Source: Lineolata rhizophorae (lineage: Eukaryota; Ascomycota; Dothideomycetes; Lineolatales; Lineolataceae). From it: a stretch of 64,000 bases of DNA. Every line of letters begins with the position of its first letter. The stretch's first letter is position 1. Positions 24,001 through 35,424 of this stretch are shown one piece after another. Below the pieces are notes generated by a model that was not told the origin of the DNA, did no database searches, and was given only the letters and a program-made list of their open reading frames with translations. The position numbers were made by a program, and so were the translations under genes. The stretch covers positions 1,499,505-1,563,504 of the forward strand of contig MU001670.1 in the NCBI GenBank assembly GCA_010093515.1, given 5' to 3'.

Positions 24001-26575
24001 TGGCCCGTGTTTCGCCCTCTTGGCCGTCGGCCGACGCCATTTTCCGCTGATGCAGAAGATCACCAACGCTGGCCGGTCTATTCCGCATCTTTCTATCGTC
24101 GGTTGGAGTCCCAATGGTGGCCGTGGTAGCCATGTCCGCAAAGGTAGCAAATGTGCTTGCCGAGCTTGACCCGCTATTCTCGTTGTTTCTAGCTTCGTCG
24201 AGGCGGCGGCGGCGCTTCTCGTGGTCGGCAAGTAGGCCCTTCCACGACGGCAAAGCTCCACTGTTTGTGCTTCCATCATTGTCCTGACTCATCTGCGCCG
24301 GGACGGCGCGGTCCATCGTCGGCGTTGACGGCACAGGAGGCAGCGGAGAGTTGAACGGATGGCGATGTCCATCCATCGCGCTCAACATTTGCATCCCCGA
24401 CGGCAGTGACGGTAGACCCGGCGGTGCGGACGGCACGTTGCCCCAGGCCGAGGCCAGTGGTTCGGCATGCTTGTACGACGACAGACCGCGCAGACGGTCC
24501 ACGGCACCCCCGAAACGGCGGTTGATGAGTTCGTTTGGGGTGGCCATCTCTTTTTCCTCAGCGTCCCGACGCGCTTCTTGACGTAACTGCCTGAATTGCG
24601 TATGCGCCTTACGCTCCGCTTCCTCTTCGGCGTGCTTGCGTAGGCGCTGGTGCCGCAGTGCGTTATGCTCCTCCTCTTCGTCTTCTTCAGCCTCTCGCGC
24701 ATCACGTTCCGCAATACGCGGTAGGAGCTCTCTATCCAGCGCAGAAATGCTCGCGAGCCGCTGCTGACGACGGGCGTCCGGAATGTTGTCGCTCTGGGTC
24801 TCATTCTTCTCATTTTTCTCTCGCCTGTCCACAGCATTGAGATCTTGCATGTCTTGGCCCTGTCCTAACTCTGTCGCCAAAGCCGCAAGATCTATGTCTC
24901 CGTCCATCTGTGCCGGTGGAGCAAGCGTCTTGATGCGTCGCTGGCGCCGCTCTTTCTTGATCTCGCGCTCCCACTTCGCTTGTTCTTCCTCCGCTTCCCG
25001 AGCAGCGCGTCGTGCTGCCGCAGCAGCCATCTGATAGCACAGACGCTCATGCACGATGGCACTCCGGCTCGGACGGCCGGGATGCATGACATTTGCTCCA
25101 CTCGCAACATCGGCAGGACGACTGACGGTTTGCTTTGGATGTTGCAGCTGCTCTTCGCGATTCGGCGGAACATACACACCAAGCGTGCTCCCGAGCTGCG
25201 TCTGTACTTCGTAGCGGTTCGCACAGCCAGCGAGCAGCTTGGGCACGGCGTCGAGGACGATGGCCGCATCGACTGGACCGCTGTCGATAGATTCAGGCTT
25301 CCTGGGCGAGTTGTTTGGCGTAGGTGCCTTGTTCGAAATCGAGGGCGGCGACGCCTTGTCCCTGCTATTCTCCAATGCGGCGCGAACTTGGTCAGATATG
25401 ATCTGCGATACCTTTCGCGCAGGCTGCGGCGTCGCCGGAGACGAAGACTTGGCCTTGTTTCCTTCTGAGGACCCTGCTCGGTGCCATGGAACGTACGTGA
25501 CAGCAGGTTGATCGCCCACGAGCCGAGCCCTCAAGCCATTTATGCTGCTGCCGCGACTGCCGCTGCTGCCGCCATCGGCGCTCAGACTCCGCCTAGAAGA
25601 TATTCGGCCTGACATGGTAGCGCGGCGGCTACGCGGCAAAGCGTCGTTCCTGTCAGTGTCGTCGTTCGTACTGGAACTGGCACCGTTGCTCTTGTTGGCG
25701 TTCGCATCAGCGATGGCACTGGTGCTCGCGATACGGGCGCGGTAACGATGGAACGACGGCATGGCCGCGGGCGTGCCCGTCGCAGTGGAGGGCGACATGC
25801 TGGTGGTCGCGAGGCCTGGTGGAGCGAGAATCGGCACGTTCGCCAAAGGATTGCGGAGCAAGGACGCCGGCCCTGTCGCGGTCGAAGACGAGGCGTTTGC
25901 CGACGTGGAGTCACTCTTCGAGAGCGTAGGCCGCAAGGATGGATTCTTGCTGTCGCGCCGGGCGCGGGGGGCAATGTGGCTGCTGGGAGGAGCGCGACGA
26001 CGCGGCTGGGGTTGGTGCGGTGCGTGCGGCGGGCTTTGCGAGTGCGGTTGCTTCGTCGTGGGCATTGGGTCGCGAGCCGTGGTTTCACACTCGTCCCCGC
26101 CGCCGACCCAGATGACGGTCTCGACGCTATCGCCGCTGCTATCACTGTCCTCGTTGTCGTTATCGTCGCGACGGCTCCCGTCGCGAGCTCGCAGTGATTC
26201 TAGTTTGGAGAGGACGTAAGTGCTTTCGCTGTTATAACAGACAGGTTTCGCGCCGAAGGCGGCGCGCCAAACGTCGTGCCACTCTTCTTGCTGCAGGTCG
26301 GCGGCGATGGCGGAGGGGAAGAGCGGCTCGAGCCGCGGGTGCAAGAACTTGGCCGTGTGAATGGACGGTGCACGCATGCCGCCATGGGCGTAGGAGCCTC
26401 CTACGGGCGGGGTGAAGAACGCACCTGGCGTCACGCTGGACGCGATGATGGGGGTTGTCGAGACCGGCGGCAGCCTCAGCGGCACCGGTTGCTGGATGGT
26501 GCCGGTGGTGCCAGGGCTGTCGTTACCACCATTGCCTTTGTCCAGCCGGGCCGGGCCGCCGTGACCGGTGGACAT
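21074..26575 (-). CDS. Very large disordered protein with C-terminal coiled coil, unknown function
   Basis: Two exons on the minus strand fit: 21652-26575 and 21074-21582, phase 1, giving 1810 aa. The donor is GTGAGT and the acceptor follows AATCGCAG. The start is the first in-frame ATG (MSTGHGGPARL); the frame is open further upstream but only with GTG. A compact N-terminal block (FLHPRLEPLFPSAIAADLQQ through EEWHDVWRAAFGA) could be a domain. Most of the rest is Ser, Pro, Asn and Asp-rich. Arg/Glu/Lys-rich probable helices lie near residues 520-660. An ordered-looking patch (SYLHTYNNYLDSMNSFSFLD, about 1425-1450) precedes about 110 Gly/Pro/Met-rich residues, then a heptad segment (about 1568-1606). 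The last exon is a long helix (HAHVAALQSLVADYENALAL and on) with an acidic tail. No catalytic motif was seen and the family was not recognised; a scaffold or regulatory role is possible. Confidence 0.72.
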
Positions 26576-27916
26576 AACGGCTATAGTGGCGTGTTTTCCT
26601 ACCGATCTATAGGCGGTGAGCTTGGTCCGGTTGGTAGGGTGTGGTAAGTCGCGTTGGTGCTGGAGAGGAGAAGTTTGCGCCGACACGTACTATTTTGGAA
26701 GCGTGAGGCAGGAATGTTCTGCTCTGGACGTGTGAGGAGGAACTGTCTCTAATGCGGCCGGGGTAGGCACATTAGCGTCATTGCATGCAGCGCGGATGGG
26801 CGTTCCGTGGAACTCACCTGTCGGTTGCGGTGGTGATGCGTTTTGTTGTTGAGTCTGTGTGCGTGCACTCCGATAACATTGACTCGGACGCGCCCGCCGG
26901 CGGAGACCGGAATAACGTTAAGTTTTTCCGGGAGTATCTGCCTTTCGGAATCGTACCTTCCTTTACGACATCTCCCTCTACCATCGAAATCACATGATCA
27001 CATTCACATGACTAGGACTTTATCTGCGTGCATCTGCTGGCTGGGATTATACTAGCATGCACAGAACATAGCTTGGATATTGGACGACATCTTTCGATTG
27101 GTTCTATGCTATTACTCTAGAGTAATGCCTGTTGTTAGTAGTCTCATGCGTTGTCAGACATTTGGGATATTGTTTATGACAGCATGATTCGTTCCAACTG
27201 TCAATATTTCGATAGTATACCTCGCAAGCTACGAAGTATACACGAGCATCTCGACATATTGCGCGTGGTTTATAATAACGCGTTTCTATAGATATATGTT
27301 TTGCCGGGTTAGCAGTATCTAGGTGCGAAACTATGCGATAGGCCAAACATTAGTTCGATACTACCATGGGCAGCTCATAACTGGGCGGATTTATTGCTAA
27401 AGATCCTAGTTTTAACTGAAAAATTCCATTTTGAAAAGAACTAGAACGCACGACACCAGGTTAATATGCTCAGAGTTGCACCATCTCACGCTTTCATGTT
27501 ACGAAAGTACAACGATAAGCTGGATCTTAGACCACGAACACTCCATGATCGGTTTCTGCATGTAGCTCCAAAACCTGAATAATGACTTGGACTAGAAACT
27601 AAGAAGATCCCACAAGCAAAGACAGACTCCGAAGTAGGATCTATCTTCAACCCACGCTGAGAATGCGAATCAAAGACTGTGCTAAGATACAAGACCCCCT
27701 TCTCGAGGACCAGTCGATACTTCGTAGTGATGGTATTCTACTCCGCGGTTGATGCCAGCTAGCTCTCCGCTGTAATACCCAGCCATTTCAGCCGATCCCA
27801 TCTTGACCACACATTTTGTCCTTGCGACCAGAACTGACCTAAGCACCAGCAAACTCTCTTCTCTCCCTCCTGTGGCTCGCCTCCCGCATCTTCATCGCGC
27901 CACCTATATGTCATCT
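26576..27916. other. Intergenic region upstream of the 1810-aa gene
   Basis: Probably the promoter and leader of the minus-strand gene that starts at 26575 and the 3' flank of the next minus-strand gene. The middle part (about 27000-27700) becomes A+T-rich. No coding frame or RNA gene was recognised. Confidence 0.6.
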
Positions 27917-30900
27917 CTACATATCCATACTCGTTCCGGCATCCCCAACATTACCACTCCCAGCACCACCCCCGCCCCTTCCCCTACCAGGACTAAAAGC
28001 CAACTCGCCATAGCCATTGCATGTACGTCCTCTACCTGCATCCCCATTCCGTCCTACCGACAACGCCTCCTGATCTCGGCTATCTTCTTGCCTCTCCTCC
28101 GGCCGTATCACATACTCAATCTCTTCCCGCTCCAGCCCAAACGCTCTCTCCGACTCGGTCATTCCCAAACTCTCGTGACTCCAGGGCGGATCCGCCTCCA
28201 TGTAATCATAGGCACATTCTAGACCCCATATCCACTCCATCGTGTGCATCCTGCGCAAGCTGTGAATGGCATTTCTGCGCTCTTCCGCCTCGTCCCCCTC
28301 ATCGGCATACTCTCGCTCAGTGATAGTCAGATCGGGGAAGGTTAGCTCGGGGAGACTTGGCTCCCTCTCAGTGGGTGTCTGACGGGTGCGCTGTTCGCGG
28401 GGCAGCCAGAACGGGGCGCCGTCGGCGTATACGCGAGGGGGAGCGAAGAGAGGAGAGTTGGGAGGAGCACGGGCTGGAGGAGAGTTCCGTCGTCGGGGAG
28501 AGCGGGCTGGAGACCGGCGGTCCTGTTGCACGTGGAATGGGGGGCTCGCAGAACGAGGGGAAACAAAGTAACATGGCGGCGGGCGACGTCGGCGGCGTTG
28601 AAAAGAAGAACTCCTTGATGGTTCTGCTGGCGGAGGCCCAGACTGTTGGGAGTCGTGAAACGGATCTTGTTCGCTGATCTCCCTTTGCAGTGTAGAACAA
28701 AGTGGAGGCGATGAACCTCTTAACTTTTCTATTGACCGCGAGTTAGAAGAAGACAAGCTGCATGACCGGCCTGTGGTAGAGGGTTGCGCCACTCCTGGTT
28801 GTGGTTGGCCGCATGGTGGCACACTCCCCCGTAGGCTTGACTGACTGTGTGATGAAGTAGACGTCTGCTGTGGCGCACTGAAGGGCTGTCCTTGCGAACT
28901 TTGTGCCTGAAGCGGGCTCGATCCACCGACCGCGGCATCCTGAGCCTGAATACTGTGCTGTTGAGGCGTGGGAATCTGTTGACGTGTCTGTAGTGGCGGG
29001 TGCGCTCCAGGTGAAACGATTCCTGATAGCAAAGTGCCTCTAGTAGTCATTGTGCCCTGCCACGAAGATCCAGATCGTCCAGAAGGTCCGACTGGTACAT
29101 CAGATCTATTATCACTGATATTGGCGCCCATTTGCCCCGTCTCATTTCTATGTCTCGGACTACCTTCATTAGGACCAGTTACCCTGTCATGGTCAGTCAT
29201 CCCGCCGTGCCTAATACCTCGGTTTTCGTTGCCTCTGTGCTGCGCCGCGCTTGGACCTTGTCCCACCTGTAGGCGGCTGTCCGATCTATTCTGCAGCCTG
29301 ACATCGTGCAGAACAGGACGTCCCTGAAAACAATTCGGGGACGGAGCTGAAAATGTCGGTTCCCAAATGCTAGGCTTCGAAGGGCTCCAAAGACTCGGGT
29401 CCTCAGGCCGATGTAGGCCTGACGTGTACGAGGCGAGAGTGAAGGGCCAAGAAAAAGTCTGCCGGAGAATTTTTCGCTCCTGGAGCTCTGGCAGAGGCAC
29501 ATCAGTTACAGGTTGGTCCCATATGCGGACAATGTTAGGGGAAGAAAAAGCGACGGAAGGCCGAAGAGCAGAATTAGTCTCTAGTCTAGGCCTAAAATGT
29601 AGATCAGAAGTGAAGTGCTCTTTCGGTCCAGCCTGTAGGTGGGCGGGTCGAAGCGGCCTTGCGTTTTCTGCTTCAGACCCTTCTAGAAGTTGTCTCGTAG
29701 GAAGTTGTAGCGGGTGAAGCTCCTCCGCTTGAGGTTCTTCTCTATGAAACGGAGGCGTTTGAGAAGGCTGTCGTTTTCGATCCTCCACTTTAGATTTCTG
29801 CGCTTCAGGGAATGACCGCGTATTGGGCGGAGAGTTTGTTTGAGGGCCGCAAGCCGAAGGCTTCTCCAGAAAAGGTTTCTTAGCCTGAGAATGTGTTGTA
29901 ATAGGCTGTGAACTAGAAGACTTAAGAGCGCTGGCGTAAGACATCCGAAGCGGAGAGGGCGTTCGCGCAGGTTTTGAAGGCTCTGCTACTTGAGTCGGCC
30001 TCGAAAGCCCGACTGGTAGACGATTTCTTGAGGTACACCCCAAAGGCCCGGACGGTGGACGCTGGCTTAGGTTTTGCCGCGACGGTCCAGCCGGTGGACG
30101 ATATCTCAGGCCACACTCATATATGGCTCGACCAGGGAGCGAGGAGGGAACGAAAGTTTTTGGTTGTGACGTAAGGCGCCCTGTTTGCGCCTTAGGATCA
30201 AGGCTGGTGTCCTGCGATTTTCCTTGATTGCCAGTCTGTTGATTTATCGGGGGGACCTGAGCTGCCTTTGGTTGCTTGTGGATTGAGTCTTGAAGCTTCT
30301 CTGGGCAGTTAGTGCGCGGTAGTGGGGCAGCATTGCTAGACCTCAGGTTTTGTTGCTCAGGCTGCTTCCTCTCCAGTGGAGCCTGTCGATACAGCTCTAC
30401 GCCGGTATGAGGAGATTCGGCTGTGTGTTGAGTGCTCTGCGGCTCTAGCTTCCTTTTTTTTTTCGGGCCCTCCTCTCGTTGCTGTCGATATGTCACAAGT
30501 GTAAATGGGGCCCCCCTGCTGTCACTTTCTTCAACGTATTCCTCCTCTGGAACCTCGTGTTTTGGTCCTTCACTCTTCGATTCCTTGGTTTTCGGGGGCT
30601 CTTCCTTATCACCTTTTTGGGCCTTCTCTTGTCTCTTCCTTTGTCTCCTCTTCTCCTTTTTTCTCTGCTGTCGTGCTTTCTTCGAGCTGCCCTGGCCCGC
30701 GTTTGGACTTTGTACCTTTTCCGGTTCGGGTTCTTCCTGTTTGCTCAAAACAAAAAAATCTTTCGCAGCCTGCCAAAGTTTGGCGCGAGGCAATTCAATA
30801 TCCGGTTCGGTTGAGGACGAGGTCGTAGCCACGCTTCTGCTTGAGTGAGCTGGGCTGTCGTCGAAGTTGTACGAGCCGGCGCCTTGGGACTGGTAAGGAC

Positions 30901-31348
30901 AAGATCGCCCCGTAAAACGAGGACTGGAAGATCCGGAGAGGCCGCGCCGTAGCGGAGAAGAGGACTTGCTGCGCGGAGTTGATGTGGCAGGGGGGTTGGA
31001 AAGAGGCAAAATGCTGTAGCCATCCGCGAGGTAGGAATAAGGCGTCAGTGTTGGCGGAGAAGGTGGTGTCGCGTTGTCGAGCAGACTGCTGGGAATGTAG
31101 TTGCAAGCACTCAAAGGAGAACTTGAAGTTGCTCGGGCAGGTATTCTAATGTCGATTGCCGCAAAGTATTCGATGGTAGTGCCGTAGGTTGAAACGAAGG
31201 ACGGGTCTGGTGAAAGAGTTGAACAAGAGACCTATTTATGCGAAGTTAGCCTGATTGTGAGATGTTTGGATGCAACAAACATCATGTTTCCTTATTGATA
31301 CGAAGAATACATATTTAAACTTGTTTTGCCCCGTTCAAAGCTCACCAT
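27917..31348 (-). CDS. Large Ser/Pro/Gln-rich disordered protein, unknown function
   Basis: The main exon is 27917-31231. It is open for about 1104 codons but has no ATG near its 5' end, so an upstream exon is needed. The best fit is a start-codon-only exon at 31346-31348 (ATG followed by GTGAGC), joined in phase 0 across a 114-nt intron ending AAATAG, giving MVSCSTLSPDPSFVSTYGTT and about 1105 aa. A strongly basic segment (about 185-235, KKARQQRKKEKRRQRKRQEK) looks like a nuclear or nucleolar targeting region. Most of the protein is low complexity. Near the C-terminus is an ordered patch (HSLRRMHTMEWIWGLECAYD, about 1010-1075) followed by an Arg/Gly-rich tail. The family was not recognised. 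The first exon is the weak point of the model. Confidence 0.6.
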
Positions 31349-32918
31349 GGTATCATTTTTCCCAGTTCTTGATGCCATGTTGCCACGCGCACATTTGTGG
31401 TTTCAGACGGCTACTAAAAATGCTGTCAGAGGAGTGCTTATATGTAGCATTGTTGCAGGAATACTGTACCTTGGTGCAGTCGTAGATAGAAGTGTGAACT
31501 GTGTGATTGGTGTAGTTTAGGGAGGGGCTAAATTTGGAGAAATACTGCAGAGTGGAAAATAATTGTGCTGGAGATGAATGACTTCTGTTGGGAGTAGTGA
31601 TTGTTGTGATACCAAAATTCTGATCTAGACAGCGAGAGTCCTAAAGCTAATCCGCCCAAAAAATAGACGCCTAGAATTAGGCGTGTACAAACATCATGGA
31701 CAGGAAGCTGCGTGAGTGGGTGCCATTACCAACAACTGCATTAGAAGGCTCGGGAAATTCTTTCGAAATGCGCCTGCCTTGTGAGTTTTGCTAGTCCCTG
31801 CCAACCCCTCTTTGTCCTCTGCCAGCTGGTAAGTGCAACCTGCCCCTTCTTCACTACCAATAGTTTCCCTAGTAAGTTACGACTCATGAATTCACCCGAA
31901 GCTTGGCCGTTCCAGGACGAAAAACAAGCAAAATGAGATAAAATAGAAACCAGGAAAAGGAAGAGAACAGTCACCTGAATTCGAGCTGCAGATCTAACAG
32001 AATTGAAGAATTTTTTAATTATATTAGAGCAGTATACTACACCAGATAACCACGAGTGGGATTGCATCGTGAGACAACTATGATACAGCATTGTCAGTGC
32101 CAACATACGAGACAAATTAGCAATGGGTGAATCGTTACGGCACCTATTTTGATAAGTTAATCTAAATAATATCCAGCAGAGCAGAGAAATGTATACATCA
32201 GAAGGATATATGGGATAATCTTAGAGTGAAGCATACTATGAAATTAGAATCGTAGCTAAGCAAACATGCCTTTGTCTAGATGATGACATTCTTTCTGGTC
32301 GTATAAGATGGCCCAAATTGTAAGTAAGCTCCTAGAAAATATTAAAATACTAACGCTTTGTTGAACAAATATAAGCTTTTGGCGTCTAAAAGAGAAGGAT
32401 TTGATAAGCTTGCAACCAAAAGATAGATTAAATGCTGGGAGGCCCTAGCATGATCTTAATGGAATGCTTTATTTTGTGACTATGGTTTAAAGTCTTCGTA
32501 TCTGGATAATCATCAAGGCGGGTAATCTTATTAGATTTTAAGGGTATTGTTCGCCTTCTAGTTGCAAATAAAAATAAGAATATCCTACCTATCCCATGGC
32601 ACGTAGCCCATTAAATCGCTACACATACTGCCTAATATAGTAGAGCTTCGGGAACCTAGGTTAATATACTGTAAGTGTTTGCAAGTCTAGAGGGAACCTG
32701 GAACGAGCAGTGACATTCGTAGCCAGCGCACGGGCTTCCCAGGTAAGCACGAACGTAGACTAAAAGAAGACAAATAACAGCAATCGTAAAACCCCACCCA
32801 TTTTAGACCCGTAATCCTTGGTCATTGCTCGATCTCACTGCCCAACTCCTAAAGCGCCTTACTATGTCACCCCAATTCCAAAAGCGACCTAAAGCTACTC
32901 CCTTCACAGTGTCTATCT
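31349..32918. other. A+T-rich intergenic region
   Basis: About 1.6 kb with many stops in all frames and an A+T-rich composition unlike the flanking genes. A few short frames exist, none with family motifs. It could include decayed mobile-element or gene remnants; nothing could be named. Confidence 0.6.
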
Positions 32919-34047
32919 TCACACCAATAGATCCTCGACTTTCTTTCTCTCATCTACAATCATACGCTCGTCCCCACTTCCTTCCACTTCCTCTTGGGCC
33001 ACCGTACCAACTTCACCAACTCTTCCCGCTACTCTCCCACACAGTCGTCGCAGTCGCACTAATTCATTTGCCAGCGCACCATCCCGCGTAGCCAGATGCG
33101 GCTGCACCGACGCTGACGGATCGCGCAGAGGCGCGAGCAGAGACTGGAGGGAGCGAAGAACGGCTAGACGGCGGTTCAAAGCGGCGCGTGTCGTGCTGAG
33201 ATGGGCGAGTTCGGAAGGAAGGTTGGTATTTGAGGGAACTTCGGGGAAGGATGAGAGGCAGAGAATATTTCTGGGTGGAAGTTAGCGGAGGTAGCTACGG
33301 TGGAGCGGTAGCGGGGTGGGGATATACCGATCGAGTGTTAAGTCATCATCGATCCGAAGGGGCGCATCTTGGACTAAATTGTCATCCATATCGACGTCGT
33401 GTTTTCCGCCGAGTAGCAGCGAGTCACCCTTATGTCGTGAGGACGCGGACGGATAGTCGTCCATGTCTTCGTTATCATCATCGTCGCGCGCATTGGCTTC
33501 GGAATCCTCTTCGTCGGCATCGGTGCCTTCATTATTCGGATCATGGACGTATAGTTGCGGCGCGCCGGCATCCCAATAGAGCTTGTTGATCTGTTCGGCG
33601 ACGTGGCGGATGGCTAGGGTGGAGTAGACGGCTTTTGTGTGGCGGCGGAGGAGACGGTTTACTTTGCGCGGATTGTTAGTTGCAAGAAGCAGTTGGCGCA
33701 TTAGATAGAAAGCAGTTACAGGACGCTGTAAACAGGCGCAAGAATAACAAAGAGCAATTGTGAACATCGCTATTGATGTAGAACCTGAAACTATGCACGG
33801 TCGGCCAGTACTCTCGTCAAGAGTCTAAACGGTAAACCAACTAGCTGATACCTGGGATACCATTGAACCAAAAAATCATACCTTCCCTCATCGCATCTTG
33901 AACTGCCGCATCAGACGGCCCATCCTCGCTGTTGGAATGCCGCCGTAACCACTCGCGCGAAGGCTGCAGCGGCTGGGACAAGATTCGCGTCTGCGTTCGC
34001 AGGAAGGCGGTCTTGAGCCCGATCACAGTGTCGCCAGCGGGCTCCAT
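32919..34047 (-). CDS. fta4: Sim4-complex kinetochore subunit Fta4
   Basis: Three exons on the minus strand fit: 33882-34047, 33328-33661 and 32919-33270 (phases 1 and 2), giving 283 aa. The N-terminus (VIGLKTAFLRTQTRILSQPL then EWLRRHS) and the junction VNRLLRRHTKAVYSTLAIRH followed by VAEQINKLYW match the Fta4 family of Sim4-complex subunits (CENP-U-like, constitutive centromere-associated network). A central acidic linker (Asp/Glu-rich, about 95-130) precedes a C-terminal helical segment (SELAHLSTTRAALNRRLAVL). Family members act at the inner kinetochore in chromosome segregation. The gene is divergent from the methionine sulfoxide reductase gene, with 482 bp between start codons. The start is the only ATG giving the conserved N-terminus. 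Confidence 0.85.
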
Positions 34048-34529
34048 GCCGAGCCGAAACGCTGTGTGTTTCCGCTGATGAATTGCAAAGTCGAGAGAGG
34101 TAGTGGAGGAATTTCAAGGTGGTTTATGCGGCCCCAATAGATGATAGAAGTGCTGCAAATTGTTAGATGAGGGGCTCCGCTAGCGCGTAGAGACGCGCTC
34201 GCGCTCTCACGTGACTCATCATTTTCTTCCCGCCTAAGTTGGCAATTGAGGCTAAGAAATAGTGTTATAAGAGTTGAGTTAACTGACTCCTCGAGTACTC
34301 CGTGTAAATAACCTGTGAATCCAATTAAGGAAGATGTTCAATATTCGTCTCCTCTCACCAATGGGTACACGAGTCATGTTTTTGGTGTGGAGAAACCAGG
34401 GGTTAGCTTGATTTTGGCGAGTTCCCAACGTCGCCTTATTCCAACGTTGTCCCAGGATACTGGCCAACATCTCTCTGTAGATGCCATCCTGGCCCCATAG
34501 TGCCTTCCTCTAGGTAGCATAAATTCGTC
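34048..34529. promoter_or_regulatory. Bidirectional promoter, fta4 / free methionine sulfoxide reductase
   Basis: A 482 bp spacer between two divergent start codons. It contains a composite TCACGTGACTCA element (34207-34218) and TACTCCGT at 34296-34303. No TATA box could be assigned with confidence. An independent 5' UTR for each gene is expected within this stretch. Confidence 0.55.
34207..34218 (+). promoter_or_regulatory. Overlapping Cbf1-type E-box and Gcn4/CpcA-type site
   Basis: TCACGTG (34207-34213) is the core recognised by yeast Cbf1 with Met4/Met28 in sulfur-gene promoters. TGACTCA (34212-34218) is the perfect Gcn4/CPC1/AP-1 site. The two overlap by two bases. The element lies about 160 bp from the fta4 start and about 310 bp from the reductase start. 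Binding is inferred from the consensus only. Confidence 0.45.
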
Positions 34530-35424
34530 ATGGTCCGCCCACGTCATCCTCTCGACCCTGGCAATAAATCGACTGAGTGAAACGCACTAGGTGCACGCCG
34601 AGGCGTCGACGTTCGCGGCAGGACTTTCTAAGGCGGATGCGTATGCGCAGGTGCTAGAGCAGGCAGAAGCCCTCTTCGAAGGGCAGCGCAACTGGGTACT
34701 ATAGAACAAAGCCCATATCTGAAACCCTTGACTTGCACATACCCCGTGTATAAGCCTCCGTCACTGACCCGCTGCCCTCCGCGCAGGTCTGGTACGCCTT
34801 CCCTCTCTCCGGTCAAGATCCTCCTGCGCTCGTAATAGTCTTATAACGCTCGTGCAACTCTCCAAGCAGCAACCTGGCCAATACGGCTTCCCTTCTCTGG
34901 CACTCGTATCGCGCGCTTCCTGCGCCCTCCGCCGCCGTCAACTGGGCCGGTTTCTACGTGCGCGACCGCTCTCCCGCTGCCTTCACCTCTCCGCAGCTCA
35001 TCCTCGGCCCGTTCCAGGGCCAGGTGGCGTGCCAGACGATTGCGTTAGGCAAGGGGGTGTGCGGGACTGCGGCGGCGATGGCGACGACGCAGCTAGTGCC
35101 CGATGTGGAGAAGTTCCCGGGGCATATCGCGTGCGATGGGGCGAGTCGGAGTGAGATTGTCGTGCCGGTGATGAAGAATGAGGAGGTGAGCTCTGTCGTT
35201 CACGAATTCCTAAGCCGCGGGGGTGTGCTGGACTGTTGAAGTGGAGAGGAGGGCTGAGGCTGCTGGTCGCCGGCCGACTTTGTGCGCTGACGCGAGAGCC
35301 CGCGGAATAGGTTGTCGCGATTATTGACGTCGACTGCGCGGAGCTGAATGGCTTCGATGAGGTCGATCGCACCGAACTGGAGAAGCTGGCAGCATTGCTG
35401 GCGCGGTCGTGCGACTTCCCGTGA
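34530..35424 (+). CDS. Free methionine-(R)-sulfoxide reductase (fRMsr, GAF domain)
   Basis: Five exons fit: 34530-34532 (ATG), 34591-34695, 34787-34791 (5 nt), 34870-35185 and 35311-35424, giving 180 aa, the same length as yeast fRMsr. The enzyme reduces free L-methionine-(R)-S-oxide in the cytosol, using thioredoxin. A GAF fold is indicated by VNWAGFYV, LGPFQGQVACQTIALGKGVC and VVAIIDVDCAELNGF. Cys92, Cys102 and Cys126 align with the three catalytic cysteines of the yeast enzyme (91, 101, 125). The 5-nt exon GTCTG is needed to read RNWVCNLANTASLLWH without a frameshift. Exon 1 is less certain, because its donor GTCCGC is weak; an in-frame TAG directly before GTGCAC rules out a start by simple upstream extension. 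Confidence 0.87.
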
